DNA of 64,000 nucleotides from Tianweitania sediminis (GTDB taxonomy: Bacteria > Pseudomonadota > Alphaproteobacteria > Rhizobiales > Rhizobiaceae). The position numbers and the translations under genes are program-made. The notes under the pieces are model-generated. The model worked only from the letters and a program-made list of their open reading frames with translations, made no database searches and was not told the origin of the DNA. Where the stretch lies: contig NZ_JAGIYY010000001.1 of NCBI RefSeq assembly GCF_017813335.1, forward strand, positions 868,001-932,000, read 5' to 3'. This document shows, piece by piece, positions 16,469 through 25,425 of this stretch (position 1 is its first letter; each line of letters begins with the position of its first letter).

Positions 16469-18283
16469 ATGGCTCCACCCCTTCTTCGCCTCGACGACAT
16501 CAAGCTGACCTTTGGTGGCACTCCGCTGCTCAACGGCGCCTCGCTTTCGGCTTCAAGCGGCGACAAGATCGCGCTTGTGGGTCGCAACGGATCGGGCAAG
16601 TCGACGCTCCTCAAGATCGCGGCCGGTCTTTCCGAAGCGCAGGACGGGCTGATCTTTCGCCAGCCGAGTGCGACGATCCGGTACCTTTCCCAGGCGCCGG
16701 ACCTTGAAGGCTATGCCAATGTGCGCGCCTATGTGGAAGCCGGTCTTGGGCCTTCGGATGACCCGCATCGCGCGACTTATCTCATCGAGCATCTCGACCT
16801 GACTGGAGAGGAAACGCCGGAAACGCTTTCCGGCGGGGAAGCGCGCCGCGCCGCGCTGGCCCGCGTGCTGGCTCCGCAGCCAGACATCCTGCTTCTCGAC
16901 GAGCCAACCAACCATCTCGATCTTACCACGATCGAATGGCTGGAAGACGAACTCATCCGCTTGTCTTCGGCCCTGATCCTGATCAGCCACGATCGCCGCT
17001 TTCTTGAGCGCGTCACACGCGCAACCGTCTGGCTCGACCGGGGCGAAACCAAGCGGCTCGACAAGGGCTTTGCCCATTTCGAGGAATGGCGCGACCAGGT
17101 CCTTGCCGAGGAAGAACGTGACCAGCACAAGCTCGGCCGCGCCATCCAGCGTGAAGAACACTGGATGCGCTATGGCGTCACCGCACGGCGCAAGCGCAAC
17201 ATGCGTCGTGTCGGCGAACTGCAGGCCATGCGCCAGCAGTTTCGGACCCATCGCGGCGCGGAAGGCGTTGCCGCTATGGCCGCCAGTGACGCGCAGGAAT
17301 CCGGCAAGCTGGTGCTGGAAGCCAGGAACATCGCCAAGAGCTATGACGGGCGGCCGGTTGTCAGCGGCTTTTCCACCCGGATCCAGCGCGGCGACCGCAT
17401 CGGCCTTGTTGGTCCGAATGGCGCTGGCAAGACCACGCTCTTGCGCATGCTGATTGGCGATCTCCAGCCGGATAGCGGGTCCGTCCGGCTCGGGACCAAT
17501 CTGGAGATCGCAACGCTCGATCAGCGGCGCGCCAGCCTCGACCTCAACGACACGCTCGCGCAGTACCTCACCTCAGGACGCGGCGACAGCCTCACCGTCA
17601 ACGGCGAAGAAAAACACGTCGTGTCCTACATGAAAGACTTCCTGTTCAAGCCAGAGCAGGCGCGCACACCCATCAAGGAGTTGTCGGGTGGTGAACGGGC
17701 GCGGCTGATCCTGGCGCGGGTTCTGGCACGTCCCGCAAACCTTCTGGTGCTCGACGAGCCCACCAACGATCTCGACATGGAAACGCTGGACCTGCTGCAG
17801 GAACTCGTTGCCGGTTTTCCCGGTACCGTGCTCCTAGTTAGCCACGACCGCGATTTCCTGGACCGGACCGTCACCTCCATCATCGCGCCGGAAGGAAACG
17901 GCACCTGGATCGAGTATGCCGGCGGCTATCAAGACATGCTGGCGCAGCGAAAGGCCGATGTGGCTGCAAGAAGCAGCGTCAAGGCTGCCAAGCCGGGAGC
18001 GGCTGCTTCCTCCGCACCGGGGGCGCCGAAGACTGCGTCAAACAACAAGAAGCTGTCCTACAAGCAGAAGTTCGCGCTGGAAACGCTGCCAAAGCGCATA
18101 GCGGAAACGCAGGCAGCCATCGGCAAGCTCGAAGCGGTGATGGCCGATCCCAACCTTTACGCGAAGGACTTCAAGAAGTTCGAAACCACAAACAGCCAGC
18201 TGGACAAAGCGCGCACCGAGCTCGCCGCCATGGAAGACAAGTGGCTGGAACTCGAAATGTTGCGCGAGGAGATCGAGGGGTAA
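16469..18283 (+). CDS. ABC-F family ATPase (Uup-like)
   Basis: Soluble twin-ABC protein of the ABC-F family, which acts on ribosomes or, for Uup, in recombination-linked processes. 604 residues: first ABC with Walker A GRNGSGKS and signature LSGGEARR, LLLDEPTNHLDL; a linker near residues 200-270; second ABC with Walker A GPNGAGKT, LSGGERAR and LVLDEPTNDLDM. After an Ala-rich spacer the C-terminal 75 residues (LSYKQKFALETLPKRI onward) form a coiled coil, a Uup-type feature. No membrane segments. Begins 12 bases after thiN and may be co-transcribed. Confidence 0.93.
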   Translation: MAPPLLRLDDIKLTFGGTPLLNGASLSASSGDKIALVGRNGSGKSTLLKIAAGLSEAQDGLIFRQPSATIRYLSQAPDLEGYANVRAYVEAGLGPSDDPHRATYLIEHLDLTGEETPETLSGGEARRAALARVLAPQPDILLLDEPTNHLDLTTIEWLEDELIRLSSALILISHDRRFLERVTRATVWLDRGETKRLDKGFAHFEEWRDQVLAEEERDQHKLGRAIQREEHWMRYGVTARRKRNMRRVGELQAMRQQFRTHRGAEGVAAMAASDAQESGKLVLEARNIAKSYDGRPVVSGFSTRIQRGDRIGLVGPNGAGKTTLLRMLIGDLQPDSGSVRLGTNLEIATLDQRRASLDLNDTLAQYLTSGRGDSLTVNGEEKHVVSYMKDFLFKPEQARTPIKELSGGERARLILARVLARPANLLVLDEPTNDLDMETLDLLQELVAGFPGTVLLVSHDRDFLDRTVTSIIAPEGNGTWIEYAGGYQDMLAQRKADVAARSSVKAAKPGAAASSAPGAPKTASNNKKLSYKQKFALETLPKRIAETQAAIGKLEAVMADPNLYAKDFKKFETTNSQLDKARTELAAMEDKWLELEMLREEIEG

Positions 18284-18292
18284 GGCGTGTGC

Positions 18293-18321
18293 TTGACGCG
18301 GGGGGCATTTGCCCTTATGGC
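18293..18321 (+). promoter_or_regulatory. Sigma-70-type promoter for rpmB
   Basis: TTGACG at 18293-18298, a 17-base spacer, and TATGGC at 18316-18321, in the gap between the ABC-F gene and rpmB. The -35 match is strong and the -10 partial. It predicts a leader of about 105 bases. Confidence 0.6.
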
Positions 18322-18433
18322 ACACCCGAATTCCATGTGGCTGCGACGATCCCGAGCGCCAATCCGTTGGTGCGGCGAGGATCCATGCCCGGGCGACCGG
18401 CAGCTGCCAAGAAAAAGAACCTGAGGTAAAGCC

Positions 18434-18739
18434 ATGTCCCGCTCCTGCGAACTGACCGGCAAGGCCGTGATGTCCGGCAACAATGTCAGCCACGCCAACA
18501 ACAAGACCCGTCGTCGCTTCCTGCCGAACCTCGTGCAGGTGACGCTGATCTCGGAAGCCATGAACCAGTCGGTGCGCCTGCGCATCTCGGCCAATGCGCT
18601 GCGCTCGGTCGAGCATCGCGGCGGCTTGGATGCCTTCCTTGCCAAGGCTGATGCGTCGGAATTGTCGCCGAAGGCGCGGCTCCTGAAGAAGCAGATCGCC
18701 AAGAAGACGGCTGAGCAGACGGAAAGCGCCGCCGCTTAA
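18434..18739 (+). CDS. rpmB: 50S ribosomal protein L28
   Basis: 101-residue large-subunit protein: [20 protein letters not shown] and [17 protein letters not shown], then [21 protein letters not shown]. The C-terminal extension ([17 protein letters not shown]) is the alphaproteobacterial long form. A leader of about 150 bases precedes it, with GAGGTAAAG as the ribosome-binding region, and a strong terminator follows. Confidence 0.97.
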   Translation: MSRSCELTGKAVMSGNNVSHANNKTRRRFLPNLVQVTLISEAMNQSVRLRISANALRSVEHRGGLDAFLAKADASELSPKARLLKKQIAKKTAEQTESAAA

Positions 18740-18761
18740 GGCGCCGGCTGCTTCTTCATCG

Positions 18762-18785
18762 AAGGCGGCTTCGGCCGCCTTTTTC
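18762..18785 (+). terminator. Rho-independent terminator after rpmB
   Basis: GGCGGC, TTCG tetraloop, GCCGCC, then TTTTTCC. It ends just 6 bases before the probable preQ1-I element, so the next gene needs read-through or its own promoter. Confidence 0.88.
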
Positions 18786-18791
18786 CGTTTG

Positions 18792-18820
18792 CTGGTTCCA
18801 TCACCCAGGATAAAAAAATG
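18792..18820 (+). ncRNA. Probable preQ1-I riboswitch overlapping the transporter start codon
   Basis: CTGG (18792-18795) and CCAG (18805-18808) form P1. The loop reads TTCCATCAC, with a C just before the P1 3' strand as expected for the ligand-specifying base. An A-rich tail GATAAAAAAATG follows. Loop CAT (18799-18801) can pair with the ATG start codon, giving the pseudoknot P2 of the class. GGTTC, ACCC and the six-plus A tail match the known preQ1-I pattern. The SD AGGA (18807-18810) lies partly inside P1. The downstream gene is a queuosine-precursor transporter, the usual target. Confidence 0.65.
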
Positions 18821-19498
18821 TCCGCTTCCAAGCCGATCTGGCCCTTCGTGGCCGCAATGGCCCTTGTGGTCGTTCTTTCCAACATCCTCGTTCAGTTTCC
18901 CGTACAGGGCCAAGTGGGCCGGCTTGCGCTGGCCGATCTCCTGACCTGGGGCGCCTTCACCTATCCGCTGGCATTCCTGGTCACGGATCTCGCCAATCGC
19001 CGCTATGGGCCAAGCCTTGCACGGCGGGTTGTCTTTGTAGGCTTCGCGCTGGCGGTTGCGACGACGGTTGTTTTCCCGCCGCTTCTGTTTCGACTCGGGT
19101 TGATCCCTTTCGAGCTGGAGCCCGGCCGCCTCGTGCGGGTGGCCATTGCATCGGGCACAGCCTTTCTCGTGGGCCAGCTCCTCGACGTGTCGGTGTTCAA
19201 CCGGCTGCGGCAAACGTCATGGTGGCGCGCTCCAGTGGTCGCTTCGATCGTGGGTTCGATCATCGACACGGCGATCTTCTTCACGGTCGCCTTCGCAGCG
19301 GCCTTCGCCTTCGTGGGACCGAGCGACGCGTTTTCCCTTGAAGCAGCCCCGTTGCTTGGCTTGTTTGAACCGCAAACCGCGCGCTGGATCTCTTGGGCCC
19401 TGGGGGACCTCAGCGTGAAGCTCATCATCGCAGTGGTGGCGCTCATCCCTTACCGGCTGATCACTGCACGCTGGTGGAACCAGCCGCTCGCGGCTTGA
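18818..19498 (+). CDS. yhhQ: Queuosine precursor transporter (VUT/YhhQ family)
   Basis: Inner-membrane ECF-like transporter for queuosine precursors (preQ0/preQ1), feeding tRNA queuosine modification. 226 residues with about six hydrophobic segments. Family motifs: PLAFLVTDLANRRYGPSLAR, LVGQLLDVSVFNRLR (the conserved D-x3-F region) and GSIIDTAIFFTVAF. ATG 18818 follows AGGA and is inside the proposed preQ1-I pseudoknot, so translation is probably repressed by ligand. The next gene begins within 6 bases of its stop. Confidence 0.9.
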   Translation: MSASKPIWPFVAAMALVVVLSNILVQFPVQGQVGRLALADLLTWGAFTYPLAFLVTDLANRRYGPSLARRVVFVGFALAVATTVVFPPLLFRLGLIPFELEPGRLVRVAIASGTAFLVGQLLDVSVFNRLRQTSWWRAPVVASIVGSIIDTAIFFTVAFAAAFAFVGPSDAFSLEAAPLLGLFEPQTARWISWALGDLSVKLIIAVVALIPYRLITARWWNQPLAA

Positions 19499-19503
19499 CA
19501 CCC

Positions 19504-20178
19504 GTGATCCCTTGGGAACAGCTCGACAGTGCTGCCATTCCTGGTTCAGGGGAAAGGCTGCGGCTGAAGCGCCGTGGCACGGAATATTCCATCATGCTCG
19601 GGACGAACGAGCTGATGAACAGCCGCTTGTCCGGATCGGAAGAAGCGCTCGCCAGTCTAGCCGTGGAAGCACTCCGGGAACGGCAGCGCCCCCACCTCTT
19701 GATCGGCGGTCTTGGGATGGGCTTCACCTTGCGGGCCGCGCTTGCAGCCACGCCGCCGGAGGCCACTATTACGGTCGCTGAACTTGTGCCGGCCGTGATT
19801 GCCTGGGCGCGTGGGCCGATGGCGGAACTCTTCGATGGCTGCCTCGCTGATTGGCGCGTCACCCTGCTTGAAGGCGACGTCCTCGCGATGATCCGCCGTC
19901 CGGATGCTGCCTTCGATGCCATCCTGCTTGACGTCGACAACGGTCCCGAAGGCCTGTCGCGGCCCGATAACAATGCGCTCTACGATCCCCGCGGGCTGGC
20001 TTCGGCCAAGAATGCACTCAGGTCGGGCGGGGTGCTTGCGGTCTGGTCGGCGGCGCCCGACAGCAGCTTCACGCATCGTTTGCAGCGCGCCGGTTTTCAG
20101 GTGAAGGAAGCCCGCGTCAAGGCGCATCGTGGCAAAAGCGGCGCCCGCCACGTGATTTGGCTGGCGGTCAAGCCGTAG
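19504..20178 (+). CDS. Spermidine synthase-like SAM-binding protein
   Basis: Rossmann-fold protein of the spermidine synthase superfamily; true polyamine synthase activity is uncertain. 224 residues. LLIGGLGMGFTLRAAL is the nucleotide/SAM loop, TITVAELVPAVIAWAR holds the acidic ribose-binding residue, and FDAILLDVDNGPEGL is the motif after strand 4. At 224 residues it is shorter than SpeE (about 285) and lacks its N-terminal beta domain. Start is taken as GTG 19504 (IPWEQLDSA follows); TTG 19495, overlapping the transporter stop, is an alternative. Tight spacing implies an operon with yhhQ. Confidence 0.8.
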   Translation: MIPWEQLDSAAIPGSGERLRLKRRGTEYSIMLGTNELMNSRLSGSEEALASLAVEALRERQRPHLLIGGLGMGFTLRAALAATPPEATITVAELVPAVIAWARGPMAELFDGCLADWRVTLLEGDVLAMIRRPDAAFDAILLDVDNGPEGLSRPDNNALYDPRGLASAKNALRSGGVLAVWSAAPDSSFTHRLQRAGFQVKEARVKAHRGKSGARHVIWLAVKP

Positions 20179-20193
20179 TCCGCAGGGCGGAAC

Positions 20194-21195
20194 TCAGTCG
20201 TCTGCGTAGATGAATTCCAGATACAGGTTGCGCTGCAGGAAGGACTGGTTGTCGTCCGAAATGATCGACACGCGGGTCGAGCCATCGGGCGCTTGCCAGA
20301 CATCCAAGCCTTCCATGTTGTCGATCTGGTAGCCCATGTCGGCTTGCAGAAGGATCTCGCCATCCACCGTGGCATCCGCCTTGATGCTCGCTGCGGCTAG
20401 GCTGCGCAGCCGCATCGCCACGCCCGAAGCATAGGAAAAGCGACGTTCCAGGAGCAGGATGTCCCCGTTGGGCAGGAAAGCGCCATCCGTGACGTCGAAG
20501 TTGTCGCGGCGCTTGACGTAGAAGATGCCCTTGCGCGGACCGAAAAGAACGGCGGCAAAAAGATCGCCGGCGGGATTGAGGCTCATCTCCGACACAACAA
20601 GAAGGGCTTCGCCGAAGACGCTCGTTGCAGGTGCGGCAAGGATGGTTTCGAGGCCGCGGTTCAGGCGCAACTCATGGCGCGGAATGAGAAACGGCACATT
20701 GCCGAGCGGGCGCGGGGGCGAGCCCTTCGGAAGGCTGTAGCGTGTTACGCGATGCTCGCGTTCGAAGCTGACAACCGCTTCGCCCTTCCAGAGGGCCAGG
20801 CCCTCCGCATCAACCAAGGCTTTCTTGCTCGTTGTTTGTCCTTCGGGCCCGGGGATCGCGTCCATCGTGAAGTCGCGGATGCCCACGGGATGCCCGCTGG
20901 CCGCGTCACGCTCCACCTCGCCGGAAAACCAGAAGCCGGTGTCCGATACGCCGAGGAAGCGCCTGCCTTTGTCCAGGAAGCGGAAGGCCGAGAAGCCGCC
21001 GAAGTCGCGGTGATTGCCCACCATTTCAAGCCCACCCACGAAGGTGAAGCGGCCGAAGGTGGGTTCGGCGCGCCCAATACGGAATTCAGAGATCTCGCGC
21101 GTTGTCACGCTGATCGGTTCGGCCGTCGCTGCGACCGGGAGCAGGAGCGATAGCGCAAGCGCCAGGCCGCAAATCCATCCCGCGGCCCGCTTCAT
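20194..21195 (-). CDS. Secreted phytase-like / esterase-like beta-propeller protein
   Basis: 333 residues with a signal peptide (KRAAGWICGLALALSLLLPVAATAEP). The mature part matches the 'esterase-like activity of phytase' family: FGGFSAFRFLDKGRRFLGVSDTG early, then ALVDAEGLALW, ILLLERRFSYASG and NMEGLDVWQAPDG near the C terminus. The biochemical role is unknown. It follows cobT on the same strand. The start is ATG 21195 for a good signal peptide; a GTG at 21216 overlapping the cobT stop is in frame. Confidence 0.82.
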   Translation of the reverse strand: MKRAAGWICGLALALSLLLPVAATAEPISVTTREISEFRIGRAEPTFGRFTFVGGLEMVGNHRDFGGFSAFRFLDKGRRFLGVSDTGFWFSGEVERDAASGHPVGIRDFTMDAIPGPEGQTTSKKALVDAEGLALWKGEAVVSFEREHRVTRYSLPKGSPPRPLGNVPFLIPRHELRLNRGLETILAAPATSVFGEALLVVSEMSLNPAGDLFAAVLFGPRKGIFYVKRRDNFDVTDGAFLPNGDILLLERRFSYASGVAMRLRSLAAASIKADATVDGEILLQADMGYQIDNMEGLDVWQAPDGSTRVSIISDDNQSFLQRNLYLEFIYADD

Positions 21196-21205
21196 GAAGG
21201 TAGAT

Positions 21206-23104
21206 TCAACCTGCACGCCGCCGCAGCGCCGAGCGGTTGCCGCGGGTCGATTCTTCCGTAAACAGCGACGCCAGCTGTTCCGTCATGGCACCGGCTAACT
21301 CTTCCGCATCCACGATGGTGACGGCGCGACGGTAATAGCGCGTCACGTCGTGGCCGATGCCGATTGCCAGAAGTTCCACGGGCGAGCGCGTTTCGATCAG
21401 GTCGATGACGCCGCGCAGATGACGCTCGAGGTAGTTGCCGGGGTTCACCGACAGCGTGGAATCGTCCACCGGCGCGCCATCGGAAATCATCATCAGGATC
21501 TTGCGCTGTTCAGGGCGCGCGATCAGCCGCTGATGCGCCCAAAGCAGCGCTTCGCCATCGATGTTTTCCTTGAGCAGGCCTTCACGCATCATCAGGCCGA
21601 GGTTGCGCCGGGCGCGGCGCCAGGGTGCATCGGCGGACTTGTAGATGATGTGGCGCAGATCGTTGAGGCGGCCCGAATTCGCCGGCTTGCCCTGCTTCAG
21701 CCATTGCTCGCGAGACTGCCCGCCCTTCCAGGCGCGGGTGGTGAAGCCGAGAATCTCAACCGACACGCCGCACCGTTCAAGCGTGCGCGCGAGGATATCA
21801 GCGCAGGTCGCCGCAACCGTAATGGGACGGCCGCGCATGGAACCGGAATTGTCCAGAAGCAGCGTCACAACCGTATCGCGGAAGTTGGTGTCGCGCTCCT
21901 GCTTGAAGGACAGGGGCTGCATCGGATCAAGCACCACCCGAACGAGACGCGCGGGATCGAGGTAGCCTTCTTCCAGGTCGAAGTCCCAGGAGCGGTTCTG
22001 TTGCGCCATCAGGCGGCGTTGCAGGCGGTTGGCCAACCGACCCACCACGCCCTGCAGGTTCATCAACTGCTTATCAAGAAAGGCTCGCAGACGGTCGAGC
22101 TCTTCCTCGTCGCAAAGCTCTTCCGCGCCAACGGTTTCGTCGAAGGCGGTGGTGAAGACCTTGTAGTCGAAGTTGCGCTCGAACTGGTTGAACGGATTGT
22201 CGGGTCGCCTGGTTTCGCCGGGGGTCTCCGAGTCGAGATCCTCGGATTCGGCCTGTTCCTCGGCGGCAGTTGCCGCCGCTTCGCTTTCGCCGGCTTCCTG
22301 TTCGTCGCTCGAGGAGTCGGCTTCTTCCGATTGCGACTCCTCGGAGCCGGTTTCGTCCTCGCCGCCTTCTTCGCCGCCCTCATCTCCTTCGGGCTCGTCG
22401 CTGTCGTCTTCCTGGTCGTCTTCGGCCTGCTCGTCGTCGCCGATTTCCTCGGCCATCTCCATGGAAACGAGCATGTCGCGGACAAGCCGCGCAAAGCCGT
22501 TCTGGTCGTCCAACTGGTTCAACAGCCCGTCCAGATCGCCGCCAGCCTTTTCGTCCACCCAGCCACGCCAAAGGTCGACCATGCGTTCGCCGCTCTTTGG
22601 AACGGCGCGTCCGGTGAGCTTTTCGCGCACCATCATGGCGATCGCCTCTTCCAAGGGAGCATCGGCGCGGTCGGTGACGCCGGCCAGATTGGCCTTCGCG
22701 TATTTGTCTTCCAGCATGGTCGACAGGTTGTCACCCACGCCCTTCATGGCGCGCGTGCCAATAGCTTCCACCCGCGCCTGCTCCACCGCATCGAAGATCG
22801 CGCGCGCCTGCCGGCCTTCCGGTGCCAGGCGGGTGTGGATTGCGGCATCATGGCAGGCCTTGCGGAGGGCCATGGAGTCGCCCAGGCCGCGCGTGACCGC
22901 GACATCGGCCGCCGATGCCTTCTTCGGCAACTCCGGCAAGCGCGCGCGGCTGCCCGTCAGTGCCGGCTTGTCCTTGGCGAAAGCCACTTCAAGCTCGTTG
23001 TCACCCGACAACGCACGCATGGAGACCGTCACCGCACGGCGGAATGTGTCCGCCTCGGTGCCGGTCTTCGATTTAGCGCGGGAATTGTCGCCGGGTCCTG
23101 CCAT
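21206..23104 (-). CDS. cobT: Cobaltochelatase subunit CobT
   Basis: Aerobic cobalamin pathway: with AAA+ CobS it drives ATP-dependent cobalt insertion into hydrogenobyrinate a,c-diamide by CobN. 632 residues. The middle (about residues 210-300) is a long acidic low-complexity stretch rich in E, D and S. The C-terminal von Willebrand A domain has the MIDAS motif DNSGSMRG and later [24 protein letters not shown] precedes it. Start is ATG 23104. It lies 21 bases after cobS. cobN is not in the window. Confidence 0.96.
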   Translation of the reverse strand: MAGPGDNSRAKSKTGTEADTFRRAVTVSMRALSGDNELEVAFAKDKPALTGSRARLPELPKKASAADVAVTRGLGDSMALRKACHDAAIHTRLAPEGRQARAIFDAVEQARVEAIGTRAMKGVGDNLSTMLEDKYAKANLAGVTDRADAPLEEAIAMMVREKLTGRAVPKSGERMVDLWRGWVDEKAGGDLDGLLNQLDDQNGFARLVRDMLVSMEMAEEIGDDEQAEDDQEDDSDEPEGDEGGEEGGEDETGSEESQSEEADSSSDEQEAGESEAAATAAEEQAESEDLDSETPGETRRPDNPFNQFERNFDYKVFTTAFDETVGAEELCDEEELDRLRAFLDKQLMNLQGVVGRLANRLQRRLMAQQNRSWDFDLEEGYLDPARLVRVVLDPMQPLSFKQERDTNFRDTVVTLLLDNSGSMRGRPITVAATCADILARTLERCGVSVEILGFTTRAWKGGQSREQWLKQGKPANSGRLNDLRHIIYKSADAPWRRARRNLGLMMREGLLKENIDGEALLWAHQRLIARPEQRKILMMISDGAPVDDSTLSVNPGNYLERHLRGVIDLIETRSPVELLAIGIGHDVTRYYRRAVTIVDAEELAGAMTEQLASLFTEESTRGNRSALRRRAG

Positions 23105-23125
23105 GCTCAAAGTCTACTCTGCTGC

Positions 23126-24112
23126 TCAGCCCAGCACCATGTTGGCGGCGCTTTCCGGCAGTTCCTCGCCGAACGCGCGCTGGTAGAACTCGGCCACCAC
23201 CGCGCGCTCCAGCTCGTCGCACTTGTTGAGGAAGGTCAGGCGGAACGCAAAGCCGACATTGCCAAAGATCTCGGCGTTTTCGGCCCAGGTGATCACCGTG
23301 CGCGGGCTCATCACCGTTGAAAGATCGCCGTTGGTGAAGGCTGCGCGCGTTTGATCGGCAACCCGCACCATGCGGCTCACCGTTTCGCGGCCCTTGTCGG
23401 TGCGGTAGTGCTTGGCCTTGGCGAGCACGATCGCGACTTCCTCGGCATGCGGCAGGTAGTTCAGCGTGGTCACGATCGACCAGCGGTCCATCTGCGCCTG
23501 GTTGATCTGCTGCGTGCCGTGATAAAGCCCGGTGGTGTCGCCAAGGCCCACCGTATTGGCGGTGGCAAAGATGCGGAAGGCGGGGTGCGGGCGGATCACG
23601 CGGCTCTGGTCGAGCAGCGTCAATCGGCCGGATGCTTCCAGCACGCGTTGGATCACGAACATCACATCCGGACGGCCAGCATCATACTCGTCGAAAACGA
23701 GTGCGACATTGTGCTGGTAGGCCCAAGGCAGAATGCCGTCCTGGAACTGCGTGACCTGCTTGCCGTCCTGCAGAACGATCGCGTCCTTACCGACGAGATC
23801 GATGCGGCTGACATGGCTGTCCAGGTTGACGCGGATGCAAGGCCAGTTGAGGCGAGCCGCCACCTGCTCGATATGGGTCGACTTGCCGGTGCCGTGATAG
23901 CCTGAAACCATGACACGGCGGTTGAAGGCGAAGCCCGACAGGATCGCCAGCGTGGTCGGTTCGTCGAACAGGTAGTCGGGGTCGATGTCCGGCACGTGCT
24001 CGCTCGTGGTTGAGTAAGCCGGCACCACCATTTTGGCGTCGAAGCCAAACGTGTCCTTCACCGACACGGTTGTATCCGGAAGATTGACGCTGTCGCGGTC
24101 GAGCTTGTCCAT
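23126..24112 (-). CDS. cobS: Cobaltochelatase subunit CobS (AAA+ ATPase)
   Basis: AAA+ motor of the cobaltochelatase. 328 residues: [18 protein letters not shown] start, Walker A GYHGTGKS, Walker [10 protein letters not shown], sensor region [19 protein letters not shown] and arginine-finger context QMDRWSI. The start at 24112 is chosen because it matches CobS of Sinorhizobium and has GGAGG 5 bases ahead; ATG 24178 is in frame but would add about 22 unrelated residues. Between J-domain gene and cobT. Confidence 0.96.
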   Translation of the reverse strand: MDKLDRDSVNLPDTTVSVKDTFGFDAKMVVPAYSTTSEHVPDIDPDYLFDEPTTLAILSGFAFNRRVMVSGYHGTGKSTHIEQVAARLNWPCIRVNLDSHVSRIDLVGKDAIVLQDGKQVTQFQDGILPWAYQHNVALVFDEYDAGRPDVMFVIQRVLEASGRLTLLDQSRVIRPHPAFRIFATANTVGLGDTTGLYHGTQQINQAQMDRWSIVTTLNYLPHAEEVAIVLAKAKHYRTDKGRETVSRMVRVADQTRAAFTNGDLSTVMSPRTVITWAENAEIFGNVGFAFRLTFLNKCDELERAVVAEFYQRAFGEELPESAANMVLG

Positions 24113-24279
24113 CATGCCTCCAGGCGGCGCCTCCAAGTCAGGCGCAGGCCTTCTTTGATCTTCGTGAGTTATGCTCATTCCTTAGACCGGCTGCCGCTCG
24201 CTGGGAATAAAAAAGGCAAGCCACCAAAGGTGCAAAGCATCGAAAGGGTTGCGCCAGATCACCACAGGCGCGAAGCGCT

Positions 24280-24888
24280 TCAACAGTAGCCGGCCTGCTT
24301 CAGGAGCTTGTAGGCCTGAATCACTTCCCGCAGCCGGTCTTCCGATCCGCGATCGCCCCCGTTGGCGTCCGGATGATGCTGCTTCACCAGAAGCTTGTAG
24401 CGCGCCTTGAGTTCCTGAGCGGTGGCTTTCACCGTCAGGCCCAGCGTGTCCAGCGCCTTGGCTTCCAGCGGCTTTGCCTTGCGCGCCTGAGGCTCGACCG
24501 TGCCCGTCCCGAACATGTTGTAGGGGTCGCGCATGCGATAATAGCCGGCACGTCCGGAGCGCATCTGCGAGAAATCGGCTGCCGGGCGCGAAGTCGAGCC
24601 CGTCCCCATTTTCCAGGTCGGCCGATGACCGGTCAGCGCTTCCTTCTGGAAGCGGGCGATGTCGTTTTCCGCAACGCCGGAGAAGTAGTTGAAGCCCTTG
24701 TTGTATTCGCGCACGTGGTCGAAGCAGAAGCGAAAATACTCGCCTTCCTTCATCCGGCCCACAGGCGCCCGATGCGTTCCCGGCTCGTTGCATCCGTCCC
24801 ATTGGCAGCACGGCGCCTGCGCCTTTGACGCAGCCTGGGGATCCGGGCGGATCCGCACCTTTTCAAAGTACTTCGAGTAAGTGGTCAT
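24280..24888 (-). CDS. J-domain protein adjacent to cobST
   Basis: 202-residue DnaJ-class protein with the J domain at the C terminus: YKLLVKQHHPDANGG includes the essential HPD. The N-terminal half (SKYFEKVRIRPDPQ, WDGCNEPGTHRAPVGR, YFRFCFDHVREYNKGFNYF) is a conserved module with Cys and His that may bind a metal or fold alone. By position upstream of cobS in many Hyphomicrobiales it may assist CobS/CobT assembly through Hsp70, an inference from neighbourhood only. Confidence 0.9.
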   Translation of the reverse strand: MTTYSKYFEKVRIRPDPQAASKAQAPCCQWDGCNEPGTHRAPVGRMKEGEYFRFCFDHVREYNKGFNYFSGVAENDIARFQKEALTGHRPTWKMGTGSTSRPAADFSQMRSGRAGYYRMRDPYNMFGTGTVEPQARKAKPLEAKALDTLGLTVKATAQELKARYKLLVKQHHPDANGGDRGSEDRLREVIQAYKLLKQAGYC

Positions 24889-25051
24889 CGGCGGTCAAAC
24901 TGTTTCCTAGCTCGAAGTATGCGAGCTTGGCGCTGCAGTACAAGAATTGACATTTGGGATTTGTGGCCCACAACGCTGCTTCGCAGCGCGCCGGGCGGTT
25001 TTCGAGGATGTATGATCAGCCCCAGGCAATATATGGGATGTGGCGGAACCG

Positions 25052-25357
25052 ATGTCTATCCAGGAAGTAATCGAAAAAAAGCTGACGGAGGCCCTGCAGC
25101 CGGAGCGCCTCGAGGTGATCAATGAAAGCCATTTGCATGCCGGCCATCATCATGTTGAATCCGGCCACCATGCGGAGTTCGACGGCTCCGGAGAGACACA
25201 TTTCCGTGTGAGAATCGTGTCGACGCGCTTCAACGGCTTGAGCCGCATCGAGCGCCACCGCACGGTGAACGACCTCCTGAAGGACCAACTCAGCGTGCAG
25301 GGAGTCCATGCGCTGGCGATCGAGCCGGCCGCGCCGGGTGAGGCGACACGGTGGTAA
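25052..25357 (+). CDS. bolA: BolA family protein
   Basis: 101 residues with the BolA fold: IQEVIEKKLTEALQPERLEVINES, then a His-rich loop (HLHAGHHH and ESGHHAEF) and THFRVRIVSTRFNGLSRIERHRTVNDLL. The conserved RFxGxxxxxRHRxV block includes the invariant histidine that, with monothiol glutaredoxin, can bind a [2Fe-2S] cluster. ATG 25052 is used. Divergent from the J-domain gene. Confidence 0.94.
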   Translation: MSIQEVIEKKLTEALQPERLEVINESHLHAGHHHVESGHHAEFDGSGETHFRVRIVSTRFNGLSRIERHRTVNDLLKDQLSVQGVHALAIEPAAPGEATRW

Positions 25358-25425
25358 ACGCCTGTCCGTCCGATTCAAGCGCAAGGTGCCCTGAAGGAAT
25401 CGGACGAGACGTGCGGGAGTAAGCT

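Noticed and set aside
22190-22480. Low-complexity GA/CT-rich stretch resembling a DNA repeat
   Set aside because: It encodes the acidic Glu/Asp/Ser linker of CobT.
21350-23320. Very long open frame antisense to cobT and cobS, and similar ones antisense to the M48 protease and ABC-F genes
   Set aside because: High GC and codon bias keep antisense frames open; the opposite-strand genes have full family motifs and the antisense translations match nothing.
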